This document shows, one piece after another, positions 27,234-35,403 of a stretch of 64,000 nt of DNA (position 1 is the first letter of the stretch; each line of letters begins with the position of its first letter). The stretch comes from an uncultured Lachnospiraceae bacterium (GTDB lineage Bacteria > Bacillota > Clostridia > Lachnospirales > Lachnospiraceae): positions 1-64,000 of the forward strand of contig CAJUQO010000008.1 in assembly GCA_910588295.1 (NCBI GenBank), read 5' to 3'. Below the pieces are notes generated by a model, which saw only the letters and a list, made by a program, of their open reading frames with translations, ran no database searches and was not told the DNA's origin. A program made the position numbers and the translations under genes.

Positions 27234-29410
27234 AGCTCTGCCTCCTTCAACAGACTCTCATATCCTGCAGATTTGAACCGATCTATAACACCTGCCACAT
27301 TTTCTTCATTTGTATTTGACAACAGCGCGTACAGCTTTCCGTTTTTCAGCACTCCCAAGTAATCCGTCGACCTCATAGTGCCGCTCAGCACATCCGCCAC
27401 CTGTTCATAATTCTGCCCTCCGGTCTGGATTTCCAGCAGCGCGCACTCTGTCAGCCCTTTATGTCTTGCCTTCAAAAAGGCGCTTACCAGTCCCGTAAAA
27501 GCATCTTCATTCAGTACATTTGTCCCTTCCACATACCGCTGATTTCTGAGGCTTTCCAGATAACGGGCCGCGCGCACCATCGCATTCTGAATCAGTGTTC
27601 CTATAATTGTCAGACGGTTAGCCTCGGCCAGCGTCATATGCTGCCACGGAATGCCCCAAAGCATCAGGATCAGCTGCATCTCTCCCTCGGAAAATACCGC
27701 GCTTGCCATCAAGGGCAGATCATCCGCCATCGTTTTATTAATATAAACTCTCCCCTCTTTCAATTCGTCATACACCGCATCCATGGCAGTATATCGAATC
27801 GAACTTCCCAGCCTCCGCGCATCCGTGGAGGTCGCCGAATATAGCCGTGCATAGTCGCTGTTCACTACGAGATACACCGACACATCCCGGCTGTTCATCA
27901 ACCTTCCCATCATCTGGGCCGCATAAAAAAGGACTTCCTCCGGCCCATATTGATCGAGCTGCGATGTGATTTCGTATACTTTCCCGAGACTGTCTTTCTG
28001 ATTCACAAGCTGGGCTTCGAAACTCTGTTTCATCCGTACATTACTGTCATTGATTTCGGCAATGCCCTCTATTTTTTCATAAAGATGCCGGGTCTCCTCT
28101 GCATGGTCTTCCTGGATATGACGAAGATAATCCCTCATATAACCGACAGTCATACCCACAATAAACAACTGCGCCATCCATACATAGGTATTGTAATCCA
28201 GAAGCACCTCGTACACGCTATGTATATATGCCTGCTCAATACAATAGCCTACAACAGAAAGTAATGCCGAAAAAACAGCCAGCTGCTGTCCGTGCACAAT
28301 GGCAAACAACAAAACATACAGCAGATAAAAATCCAGCCGGTCAAAATACTGACTTCCCGCCGTATTCTGATTCAACAGGGAGAATATGCCAAAGCAAACC
28401 AGGCTCTCAAGGAAGGGAAACAGCATTCTGCAGACCTTTTTAGCCGTATACCAGGTCTTTCCACTCCACTTCCCTCTGTCATCGCCGACTCTGAGAAAGC
28501 TGTCGCTGTGCTGCTTCATATACCTGACGACGCTGTCCACTCCCTTTTCATAATGGACAAAAATCTTCTGTCCGAATTCTTCCTGATACCTGCGGCCGTC
28601 CAATACCAGACGCTGATTATCGCCTGCCGGACGATCTATGATCGAAACCTCCCCGCCCATCTTGTCTCTGACTATCTCCGCAAGCTGCATCTCATCAATT
28701 TCTTCCATGGAAGAAATATGATAACAGGAATGCTCTGCATTCTCTTTCTCTATAACCTTATGTATCAGTTCCACTGCGTCGTTCAGATACAGCATGGAGA
28801 ATTTCTTTTTGCTGTTTGCGGGAATCTTTCCCGTCCTCAAAGCCTCCAGGCACATCTCAAAACAGGGATCTCCCTCCGTCTGTTCTTTTTCAGGGATACC
28901 GTAAATTTGATCCAGACGCAAAATAATTGTATTGACGCCCTGGTTCTCTTTGTAGTTGCAGCACATTCCCTCTCCCTGCGACAGGGCCGAAGACTTAAAA
29001 CCTCTGGCTGTAAGCGCCGTTGCCTCCGGGACGTCATTCGCGTATGAGCCGTCAAAGACTTCCTGAGAAGACAGATAGATAAATCTCCCTCCGCCAACCA
29101 TGACGTATGCCGTCAGAATATTGACCATTGCCGTCGTGTAACGCAGCACCTCCGCCTGACCGTTATATTTCCAGTCAAAGCTTGTATCATAAGCTCCCGT
29201 AAATAAGACCACATCGGGTCTCACACTGTCTATAATGTCCTTGACATTGACATCTGTATAAGAAAAATTATAGGTCTCAAATACACGTTTGCGAGAACCC
29301 CTTTTCCCCTTTTGGCCCGTAAGCCAATAAATCCGGTGACTGCTCTTATTGAGCTTATTGATCATGGCATCCAACAGTTCATTATCATCACCGACTAATA
29401 ATACGTTCAT
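27230..29410 (-). CDS. pelD: PelD-like c-di-GMP receptor fused to an SDR pseudo-enzyme
   Basis: A 726-residue protein. Residues 1-~300 have the fold of an NAD-dependent epimerase (YLSSQEVF, LRLDQIYG), but the nucleotide loop is GDDNELL instead of GxxGxxG, and the catalytic Tyr-x3-Lys is Phe138 and Ala142. About four membrane spans follow at 323-425, then a coiled stretch, a GAF domain (~475-610) and a degenerate GGDEF domain (~625-726). The GGDEF signature reads KNGKL (689-693), yet the inhibitory-site motif RSTD (680-683) is kept at the normal five-residue spacing. That is how PelD binds c-di-GMP without making it. It is the first gene of the operon, and its signal should control PelF-PelG activity. 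Confidence 0.82.
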   Translation of the reverse strand: MNVLLVGDDNELLDAMINKLNKSSHRIYWLTGQKGKRGSRKRVFETYNFSYTDVNVKDIIDSVRPDVVLFTGAYDTSFDWKYNGQAEVLRYTTAMVNILTAYVMVGGGRFIYLSSQEVFDGSYANDVPEATALTARGFKSSALSQGEGMCCNYKENQGVNTIILRLDQIYGIPEKEQTEGDPCFEMCLEALRTGKIPANSKKKFSMLYLNDAVELIHKVIEKENAEHSCYHISSMEEIDEMQLAEIVRDKMGGEVSIIDRPAGDNQRLVLDGRRYQEEFGQKIFVHYEKGVDSVVRYMKQHSDSFLRVGDDRGKWSGKTWYTAKKVCRMLFPFLESLVCFGIFSLLNQNTAGSQYFDRLDFYLLYVLLFAIVHGQQLAVFSALLSVVGYCIEQAYIHSVYEVLLDYNTYVWMAQLFIVGMTVGYMRDYLRHIQEDHAEETRHLYEKIEGIAEINDSNVRMKQSFEAQLVNQKDSLGKVYEITSQLDQYGPEEVLFYAAQMMGRLMNSRDVSVYLVVNSDYARLYSATSTDARRLGSSIRYTAMDAVYDELKEGRVYINKTMADDLPLMASAVFSEGEMQLILMLWGIPWQHMTLAEANRLTIIGTLIQNAMVRAARYLESLRNQRYVEGTNVLNEDAFTGLVSAFLKARHKGLTECALLEIQTGGQNYEQVADVLSGTMRSTDYLGVLKNGKLYALLSNTNEENVAGVIDRFKSAGYESLLKEAEL

Positions 29411-29461
29411 TATCCTCTGCCATCCCTTTCCTCATTTTTTTACGAATTGCGATAAACAATC

Positions 29462-29483
29462 CGCAGTAAAAATACACACTGCG
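29462..29483 (-). promoter_or_regulatory. Hairpin in the leader of the pel-like operon
   Basis: Arms CGCAGT and ACTGCG (6 bp) with a 10-base loop lie in the roughly 100-base leader between the predicted transcript start and pelD. It has no T-run after it, so it is not a terminator. It may protect the leader or have no function. Confidence 0.3.
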
Positions 29484-29518
29484 AAATTCCAATATAATTA
29501 AAAAAATTAAGCTGATTG

Positions 29519-29547
29519 ATTATATCATTAGGCAAATACCCTGTCAA
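29519..29547 (-). promoter_or_regulatory. Consensus vegetative promoter of the pel-like operon
   Basis: Read on the minus strand, TTGACA (29547-29542) and TATAAT (29524-29519) are separated by exactly 17 bases, a perfect match to the housekeeping sigma-A consensus. The predicted start is near 29512, giving a leader of about 100 bases before the pelD ATG. The surrounding DNA is AT-rich. No obvious operator or known c-di-GMP riboswitch core was seen in the leader, which suggests that control acts mainly through the PelD receptor. Confidence 0.8.
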
Positions 29548-29822
29548 ACTTTGCTAAAAATAACTAACTTTATTAAATTGTGAACGAACTTTATCTTTTG
29601 GCATTCTTTTTTTCACAAAAACACTTCTTTTTGCCAAGTCTATCGCTTTAATTTTCCATCTGTTAACTGCCTCCTGATTGATCCCTCCCTTCCGCCGGCC
29701 GCTACGCCTGTCCATTCGGGGCCGGCAACCATACCGGCTGCCGCGGACAACGTCCAGGGTATGCCCTCTCTGACGCGCATCTTAAATTTAATCCGCAAAA
29801 CTTAATTTTCTTTTTTGTTACA
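29548..29822. other. Non-coding gap upstream of the pel-like promoter
   Basis: This 275-base stretch separates the pel-like promoter from the transposase remnant. The left part is AT-rich; a GC-rich island with several GCCGGC/GGCCGG words lies near 29690-29760. A 53-codon minus-strand frame (29554-29715) is open but has no ribosome binding site and no recognisable motif. I see no gene, RNA or riboswitch here. Confidence 0.5.
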
Positions 29823-30131
29823 GATCCCCTGGTCTGTTTCCTGGCATTGACAGTCTACCGTTTCCTGGAGAAAAAGCTGGGATCAAAATATACCTGCGGG
29901 GAACTGTTAGAGGCCCCGAAAGCCATGAACTTTGTGGATGTGCAGGAACAGGGCTTCATGCCCACATACAGACGGGAAGGGATTACAGATGACCTTCATG
30001 AAGCCTGCGGCTTCCGGACAGACTACCAATTCATAACGAAAAGAAAGATGAAAACAATACAGAAAAAAGTAAGGGGAGGGAATAAGTTACTACACTCTGT
30101 GACAACACCAAAAAACGCTGCAGCCCAGTAA
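29823..30131 (+). pseudogene. 5'-truncated IS1634-type transposase remnant
   Basis: The frame from 29823 reads DPLVCFLALTVYRFLEKKLG and then KYTCGELLEAPKAMNF, GFMPTYRR, DLHEACGFRTDYQ and ITKRKMKTIQK. This is the C-terminal end of IS1634-family (IS4-like DDE) transposases. A full transposase has around 500 or more residues, so only the last ~100 codons remain. There is no upstream catalytic core, and the first possible start is a TTG at 29847. No complete pair of terminal inverted repeats was found. The remnant lies between the pel-like operon promoter and the end of the his-mnmA operon and marks an old insertion at this junction. Confidence 0.75.
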
Positions 30132-30154
30132 ATACAAGGACCACAGCGTTTTTT
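30110..30154. terminator. Bidirectional terminator hairpin after mnmA / transposase remnant
   Basis: Perfect 11-base arms AAAAAACGCTG (30110-30120) and CAGCGTTTTTT (30144-30154) enclose 23 bases. The outer A6/T6 provides a U-tract in either direction, so it can stop transcription coming from mnmA on the minus strand or from the remnant on the plus strand. The GC part of the stem is only five pairs long, so efficiency is uncertain. It could also be a leftover IS end. Confidence 0.5.
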
Positions 30155-30261
30155 CTTTGAGTAACTGTTATAGATGGGATTATAGCTTTTTCCTTTCCAT
30201 TCTTCCGTTTTAGCACGAAATGTAAATATGTGGCGTGAATGGTATATTAAATACAAGGATA

Positions 30262-31344
30262 CTACAGCCCTGTCCCGCAGATCATGCCGCCGCCTACCAC
30301 ACTGTCCCCATCGTACAGCACGACAGCCTGCCCTTTCGTGACAGCCCTCTGGGGCTCGTCAAACCGTACGTGCAATCTGCCCTCCGCCGTCTGCCAGGCC
30401 GTAGCCGGCTGTTCCCTGTGGCGATATCGTATCTTCGCCGTGACCCGTACAGGCTTTTCCAGACGATCGCAGGCAATGAGATTTACCTGATCTGCCGTCA
30501 GCTCCGACTGGAACAGATCTTCATTTTTTCCCAGTACCACCCGGTTATCCTCAGGAGAAATATCCGTCACATACATCCGTTCCCCGGCCGCAAGCCGAAG
30601 CCCCCGGCGCTGGCCGATTGTGTAGTGGATGATACCCTCATGCCGCCCCAGCACTTTTCCTGTCCGATCCACAAATTCTCCGGGCCGGGAAACCTCTCCC
30701 GTAACTGCTTCAATTACCTTTACGTAATCTCCATCCGACACAAAGCAGATGTCCTGGCTGTCCCGTTTTCCCGCATTGACGAATCCGTTCTCTCCAGCAA
30801 TCCGGCGTACCTCATCCTTGGTCAGCGCCCCCAGCGGAAAACGGATATGAGCCAGCTGTTCCTGGGTCAGCATGTAGAGCACATAGGACTGGTCTTTTAA
30901 CTCGTCAATACCTTTTTTCAGCAGATAACGGCCCGATAGTCGATCGTACTCCACCCTCGCATAATGCCCCGTCGCCACATAATCCATCTGCAGCTCCCGC
31001 ATCCTCTGTATGAGCTTGCCGAATTTCAGATAGCAGTTACAGTCGATGCAGGGATTGGGGGTACGGCCGTGTCGATACGCATCCACAAAACGGTCGATCA
31101 CCGTCTCTTTAAAACAATCCGTAAAATTAAACACGTAAAACCGCATCCCCAGCCGGCGGCAGACTGCCCGGGCATCCTCCACATCATCCAGAGAACAGCA
31201 GGTCTTTTGCCCCTCAATGCCCACTTCCTCATTGTGATACAGCTTCATCGTGACGCCGATACACTCGTCCCCGGCCTGTTTTGTCAACAAAGCCGCGACG
31301 GAGCTGTCAACCCCGCCGCTCATAGCAATCATCGTCTTTTTCAT
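30262..31344 (-). CDS. mnmA: tRNA-specific 2-thiouridylase MnmA
   Basis: A 360-residue cytoplasmic enzyme that puts sulfur on U34 of Lys, Glu and Gln tRNAs using ATP and a persulfide relay. The PP-loop SGGVDSS lies at residues 9-15, the first catalytic cysteine is in GRTPNPCIDCN, and the second is in the DSQDICFV segment. The C-terminal part has HEGIIHYTIGQRRGL and the beta-barrel tRNA-binding end. Length and motif order fit MnmA throughout. It starts 10 bases after hisIE, so it is carried as the last gene of the histidine operon. Confidence 0.96.
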   Translation of the reverse strand: MKKTMIAMSGGVDSSVAALLTKQAGDECIGVTMKLYHNEEVGIEGQKTCCSLDDVEDARAVCRRLGMRFYVFNFTDCFKETVIDRFVDAYRHGRTPNPCIDCNCYLKFGKLIQRMRELQMDYVATGHYARVEYDRLSGRYLLKKGIDELKDQSYVLYMLTQEQLAHIRFPLGALTKDEVRRIAGENGFVNAGKRDSQDICFVSDGDYVKVIEAVTGEVSRPGEFVDRTGKVLGRHEGIIHYTIGQRRGLRLAAGERMYVTDISPEDNRVVLGKNEDLFQSELTADQVNLIACDRLEKPVRVTAKIRYRHREQPATAWQTAEGRLHVRFDEPQRAVTKGQAVVLYDGDSVVGGGMICGTGL

Positions 31345-31353
31345 CTTTCCGTC

Positions 31354-32637
31354 CTATCGCCGGCTCAATTCCCTGGTGATCTCATCCCAGGTCACGCCGG
31401 TCTCCACCATCAAAACCATCATATGATACAGGAAATCCGATATTTCATATTTGATCTCTTCTTTATCCGGATTCTTGGCGGCAATGACCATCTCCGTACA
31501 TTCCTCGCCGCATTTCTTGAGAATCTTATCAATCCCCTTGTCAAAAAGATAATTCGTATAAGAGCCTTCACGACGATTCACTTTCCGGTCGGCAATCACA
31601 TCGTAGACACTCTGCATCACCCGCAGCGGATTCGTATCGTCGTATTCCTTTTTCACCAGATTACGGTAAAAGCAGCTCCTGTTCCCCGTATGGCAGGCCG
31701 CGCCCACCTGGGAAACCTTCGCCAGCAGCGTATCCTGATCGCAGTCGATCTCCAGGGATTTTACATACTGGAAATGGCCGCTAGTCAGCCCCTTGACCCA
31801 CAGCTCGCCACGGCTGCGGCTCCAGTAAGTCATAAGTCCCGTCTCCAGAGTGGCCTGAAACGCTTCCGCATTCATATAGGCCAGCATCAATACTTCGTCC
31901 GTCTTGTAATCCTGTACGATGACCGGCGCCAGACCGTCGCCACCCACTTTAAATTCCGACCAGGACAGAGCGCTCTCAAGCACATCCATCGCAAGCCCCC
32001 TGTCCAAGCAATCTCTTTTCAGCGCTGCCAGATCCGCGGCCGGATCGCTGACCCGGCGTCCTGTGAGACCCGCCGCCCATTCCGGTGAAAGCAATTGAAC
32101 CGTATCCGGTGATTGGCTGTCGTCCAGCAGGATCAGAGGCAAGCGTACCAGCTCTGCGATTTCCTCAGCCAAACCTGAGGGACAGAGCACCGCGGATACA
32201 TGGTTCTCCAGTATCTCCCTGTTATCTTTCACATCTGCAGGCGAAAAACAACTGGCCCACAGCTTTCCTTTTCCGAAACGTCCGGCCGCTTCCTCTGCCA
32301 GAGATACGTTATCCTGCCGTGAAAAATTCAGGACGGCCGTCTGACAGCCCGCATACAGAATCTTTTTCACATCTTCAAGACGGCGTACACGGCCGCCGCA
32401 GGCCACCGGAAGTTCCGCCGCGCCACAGACGCGGATCAGTTCATGAATGGCCTCCTCATGCTCGTCATCCGTCGCGGACAGGTCAAAGACCAGCAGCATA
32501 TCCGCGCCGGAATGGTTATAATCTCTGCAGAGACGCGGAAGATCCCCGCCGGCAAATACCGTTTGGTCCGTAAATCCCCTTACCGCTTTTCTGTTCCGCA
32601 TATACAGGCAGGGGATCAGTTTTTTCTTCATCATCAC
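31354..32637 (-). CDS. hisIE: HisIE bifunctional enzyme with an N-terminal degenerate HisF-like domain
   Basis: A 427-residue protein, about twice the length of ordinary HisIE. Residues ~215-320 are phosphoribosyl-AMP cyclohydrolase (EVLMLAYMN, TYWSRSRGELW, then the metal-site stretch ending HTGNRSCFYR). Residues ~330-427 are phosphoribosyl-ATP pyrophosphatase (GSYTNYLFDKG, KKCGEECTEMVIAAKN). Residues 1-~200 look like a HisF/HisA barrel: LIPCLYMRNRKAVRG and ACGGRVRRLEDVKKILYAG. The catalytic Asp of IPCLD is Tyr12, so this domain is probably inactive as a synthase. It performs steps 2 and 3 of histidine synthesis. The ATG overlaps the hisB stop by 4 bases. Confidence 0.93.
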   Translation of the reverse strand: MMMKKKLIPCLYMRNRKAVRGFTDQTVFAGGDLPRLCRDYNHSGADMLLVFDLSATDDEHEEAIHELIRVCGAAELPVACGGRVRRLEDVKKILYAGCQTAVLNFSRQDNVSLAEEAAGRFGKGKLWASCFSPADVKDNREILENHVSAVLCPSGLAEEIAELVRLPLILLDDSQSPDTVQLLSPEWAAGLTGRRVSDPAADLAALKRDCLDRGLAMDVLESALSWSEFKVGGDGLAPVIVQDYKTDEVLMLAYMNAEAFQATLETGLMTYWSRSRGELWVKGLTSGHFQYVKSLEIDCDQDTLLAKVSQVGAACHTGNRSCFYRNLVKKEYDDTNPLRVMQSVYDVIADRKVNRREGSYTNYLFDKGIDKILKKCGEECTEMVIAAKNPDKEEIKYEISDFLYHMMVLMVETGVTWDEITRELSRR

Positions 32638-33221
32638 AGACTTCCTTTCGTGGACAGGACATGGTCGATCCTGGAATCATAGCCGCAGGCCATATCCAGC
32701 GCCTTGGCAAAACTCTTAAACATCGCCTCGATCATGTGGTGGTTATTACCCGGTGTCAGCACTTTGATATGGAGGTTCATCCCACAGCTATAGGAAACGG
32801 CATAGAAAAACTCCTTCGCCATCTCCGTATCCATATCGCCTACCCGCTCCGCGGTAAACTCGGCGTCAAAAGACAGGTATGGCCGCCCCGACAGATCCAC
32901 GGCACAGAGCGTCAGCGTCTCATCCATAGGCAGGATACAGCTGCCGAAACGTCGGATGCCTGTTTTCTCCCCCAGGGCCTTTTTAATCACCGTCCCCAGG
33001 ACGATACCCGTATCCTCAATCGTATGATGGCAATCCACTTGCAGATCACCGCCGCATTTCAGGGCCAGATCAAAAAAACCATGGCGGGAAAACCCCTCCA
33101 GCATATGGTCAAAAAATCCAATCCCCGTTTCTATAGAAGATTTCCCCGACCCGTCAATATCCAGCAGCGCATGGATCTGTGTTTCCTTTGTATTTCTGAC
33201 TGCTTCCGCTGTCCTGCTCAT
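32634..33221 (-). CDS. hisB: Imidazoleglycerol-phosphate dehydratase HisB
   Basis: A 195-residue monofunctional dehydratase for the sixth step of histidine synthesis, a manganese enzyme that assembles as a 24-mer. Visible landmarks are GIGFFDHMLEGFSRHG, DCHHTIEDTGIVLG and GNNHHMIEAMFKSFAKAL, the two His-rich metal sites. The ATG at 33221 is chosen because AAGGGAGAG lies about 9 bases upstream and because it gives the normal family length. It overlaps hisIE by 4 bases and follows hisD by about 125 bases, the largest gap in this operon. Confidence 0.95.
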   Translation of the reverse strand: MSRTAEAVRNTKETQIHALLDIDGSGKSSIETGIGFFDHMLEGFSRHGFFDLALKCGGDLQVDCHHTIEDTGIVLGTVIKKALGEKTGIRRFGSCILPMDETLTLCAVDLSGRPYLSFDAEFTAERVGDMDTEMAKEFFYAVSYSCGMNLHIKVLTPGNNHHMIEAMFKSFAKALDMACGYDSRIDHVLSTKGSL

Positions 33222-33345
33222 CTGTTGCTCTCCCTTCCTGTCCGCGCCCCGCGCGCTATAAAAATCCATATTTTCTACAGTTCCTCACTCGCCGCAGCCG
33301 CCTCCTGCGCCCAACCGAATCAAGGTATACATAATATTTTTATGT

Positions 33346-34638
33346 CTATTCTTCAAAACGGACAGAGATGGAATTGGCATGGGCTGTCAGATGCTCTGAC
33401 TGGGCAAATGTGATGATATCCTCATGGATTTTCTCTAAGGCCTCCCGGGAATAGTAGATAATACTGGATTTCTTCACAAAATCATCCACCGACAACGGAG
33501 AGAAGAATTTCGCGGTTCCATTGGTGGGCAGCACATGATTGGGCCCGGCAAAATAGTCGCCCAGAGGCTCGCAGCTGTACTCGCCCAGGAAAATAGCGCC
33601 GGCATTTTTAATCTTTGCCATCACCTCGAAGGGATCCCGCGTCACAATCTCCAGATGCTCGGAAGCGATGGCGTTAGCCGTCTCAATGGCCTCATCCATA
33701 GAATCCGCCACCAGCAGATACCCGAAAGAATCCAGGGATTTCTCAATAATTTCCCGGCGGGATAACTTTTGCAGAAATCCGTCCACCTCGTCGCTCACTT
33801 TTCGGGCCAGCTCCTCGCTGGTGGTGATTAGGATCGCCGAGGCCAGCTCATCATGCTCCGCCTGGGAAAGCAGGTCCGCCGCTACATAATGAGGATTGGC
33901 TGTTTCATCGGCCAGCACCAGGATCTCACTGGGCCCGGCAATAGAATCGATATTGACATAGCCGAAGACGGCTTTTTTAGCCAGAGCCACATAAATATTT
34001 CCCGGCCCCACAATTTTGTCCACCTTGGGGATGCTTTCCGTCCCGAAAGCCATAGCCGCGATCGCCTGGGCCCCTCCTGTTTTGTAGATCTCGTCAGCTC
34101 CGGCTTCCCTGGCGGCAACCAGCACCAGAGGATTCACTTTTCCCTCCGCATCACAGGGGGTGGTCATGATGATCCGCTCCACCCCGGCTACTTTTGCCGG
34201 GACAATATTCATCAGCACCGAAGACGGATAAGCCGCCTTGCCTCCGGGCACATAAACGCCCACCGTGGACATCGGCATAACCTTCTGCCCCAGCATCGTC
34301 CCCTTCGGCGTGCTGTCAAACCAACTGTTCTGCTTCTGACGGCTATGGTAATCCCGGATATTCTCCAGCGCTCTGCGGATGACCCGCAAAAGGTTTTCAT
34401 CAACCAGCTCATAGGCCTCCCGGATCTCCTCCCCGGACACCCGGAAATTCTCCTTTGTCAGTTCGGCATGATCAAACTTTCTTGCATAATCAAAAATAGC
34501 CTCATCGCCCCGGCTGCGCACCTCGGCAATGATTTCGGACACCCGGCCCTCATACTCTCCGTAATGATTCGGGCTGCGCTTCAGCATATGATCAAGAATG
34601 TCTTCTCTTGTTTCTTTCGTCAATCGAACGATTCTCAT
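33346..34638 (-). CDS. hisD: Histidinol dehydrogenase HisD
   Basis: A 430-residue zinc- and NAD-dependent enzyme that oxidises histidinol to histidine in the last two steps. It shows VYVPGGKAAYPSSVLMN, GGAQAIAAMAFGT, VGPGNIYVALAKK, IAGPSEILVLAD and GPNHVLPTNGTAKF in the expected order. The ATG at 34638 is preferred because GAAGGAAAAC lies upstream and because it gives the standard length; an in-frame start at 34701 would overlap hisG. It is the third gene of the operon. Confidence 0.96.
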   Translation of the reverse strand: MRIVRLTKETREDILDHMLKRSPNHYGEYEGRVSEIIAEVRSRGDEAIFDYARKFDHAELTKENFRVSGEEIREAYELVDENLLRVIRRALENIRDYHSRQKQNSWFDSTPKGTMLGQKVMPMSTVGVYVPGGKAAYPSSVLMNIVPAKVAGVERIIMTTPCDAEGKVNPLVLVAAREAGADEIYKTGGAQAIAAMAFGTESIPKVDKIVGPGNIYVALAKKAVFGYVNIDSIAGPSEILVLADETANPHYVAADLLSQAEHDELASAILITTSEELARKVSDEVDGFLQKLSRREIIEKSLDSFGYLLVADSMDEAIETANAIASEHLEIVTRDPFEVMAKIKNAGAIFLGEYSCEPLGDYFAGPNHVLPTNGTAKFFSPLSVDDFVKKSSIIYYSREALEKIHEDIITFAQSEHLTAHANSISVRFEE

Positions 34639-34697
34639 GCGTTTTCCTTCTTTCTTAAATCTATCTGCTTTGAAATCTTTGCCATGGACGGCCGCCG

Positions 34698-35351
34698 TCA
34701 CTCGATCACGGTCCGGAGCCGCTCGATCAGCCCCACGATCCGCTCGTTTTTCATCCGCATACTGACCTGGTTGACCACCATCCGCGCCGACAGCGGACAG
34801 ATCTCCTCAAGGATCTGCAGGCCGTTTTCCTTAAGTGTCGTCCCGGTCTCCACGATATCCACGATCACCTCCGAGAGCCCCACGATGGGCGCCAGCTCGA
34901 TGGAACCATTCAGCTTAATAAACTCCACAGTCTGATGCTTCTTATTATAAAAATAGTCCTTGGCAATATTCGGATATTTGGTCGCCACGCGGATAAACTG
35001 GTTGCTGGACAGATATTCCCGCGCCGATTCCGGCCCGCAGACGCACATCCGGCATTGTCCGAATTTCAGATCCAGCACCTCATAGAGCTTGCGCCCCTCC
35101 TCCATAATGGTATCGGCGCCCACAATCCCTATGTCCGCCGCCCCATATTCCACATAGGTGGGCACATCCGGCCCCTTTGCCAGAAAGAACCGCATTTTCA
35201 GATCTTCATTGACAAAGATCAGTTTACGGGAGCTTTTATCCTGCATTTCCTCACAGGTTATTCCAATCTTCTCAAACATTGCCAGGGTCGATCTGGCCAG
35301 CCGTCCTTTCCCCAGGGCAAAAGTCAGATATTTGTTTTTTTCTGTTTCCAT
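34698..35351 (-). CDS. hisG: ATP phosphoribosyltransferase catalytic subunit HisG (short form)
   Basis: A 217-residue short-form HisG, lacking the C-terminal regulatory domain of the long form. It begins with LTFALGKGRLA, and has DVPTYVEYGAADIGIVGADT and the PRPP-binding stretch IVDIVETGTTLKENG. It joins ATP and PRPP in the first committed step of histidine synthesis. Short HisG needs HisZ as partner, and hisZ is the gene directly upstream. GGAGGAAAT precedes the ATG. Confidence 0.95.
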   Translation of the reverse strand: METEKNKYLTFALGKGRLARSTLAMFEKIGITCEEMQDKSSRKLIFVNEDLKMRFFLAKGPDVPTYVEYGAADIGIVGADTIMEEGRKLYEVLDLKFGQCRMCVCGPESAREYLSSNQFIRVATKYPNIAKDYFYNKKHQTVEFIKLNGSIELAPIVGLSEVIVDIVETGTTLKENGLQILEEICPLSARMVVNQVSMRMKNERIVGLIERLRTVIE

Positions 35352-35403
35352 ATTTCCTCCGGTTTAATTTGATTCCATGCGCCTGCCCACGGTACGCTGA
35401 AAC

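Noticed and set aside
29411..29518. c-di-GMP riboswitch in the pelD leader
   Set aside because: The leader is about 100 bases, but no conserved GEMM-type core was seen by eye; only a 6-bp hairpin is present. A covariance-model scan would settle it.
29554..29715. 53-codon minus-strand frame upstream of the pel-like promoter
   Set aside because: No ribosome binding site, no motif, ends within the promoter region; probably random.
30964..32088. 374-codon plus-strand frame over mnmA/hisIE
   Set aside because: Both minus-strand genes are certain; the plus-strand composition is that of a reverse shadow.
33853..34935. 360-codon plus-strand frame over hisD/hisG
   Set aside because: Antisense to two certain histidine genes and lacks any start signal.
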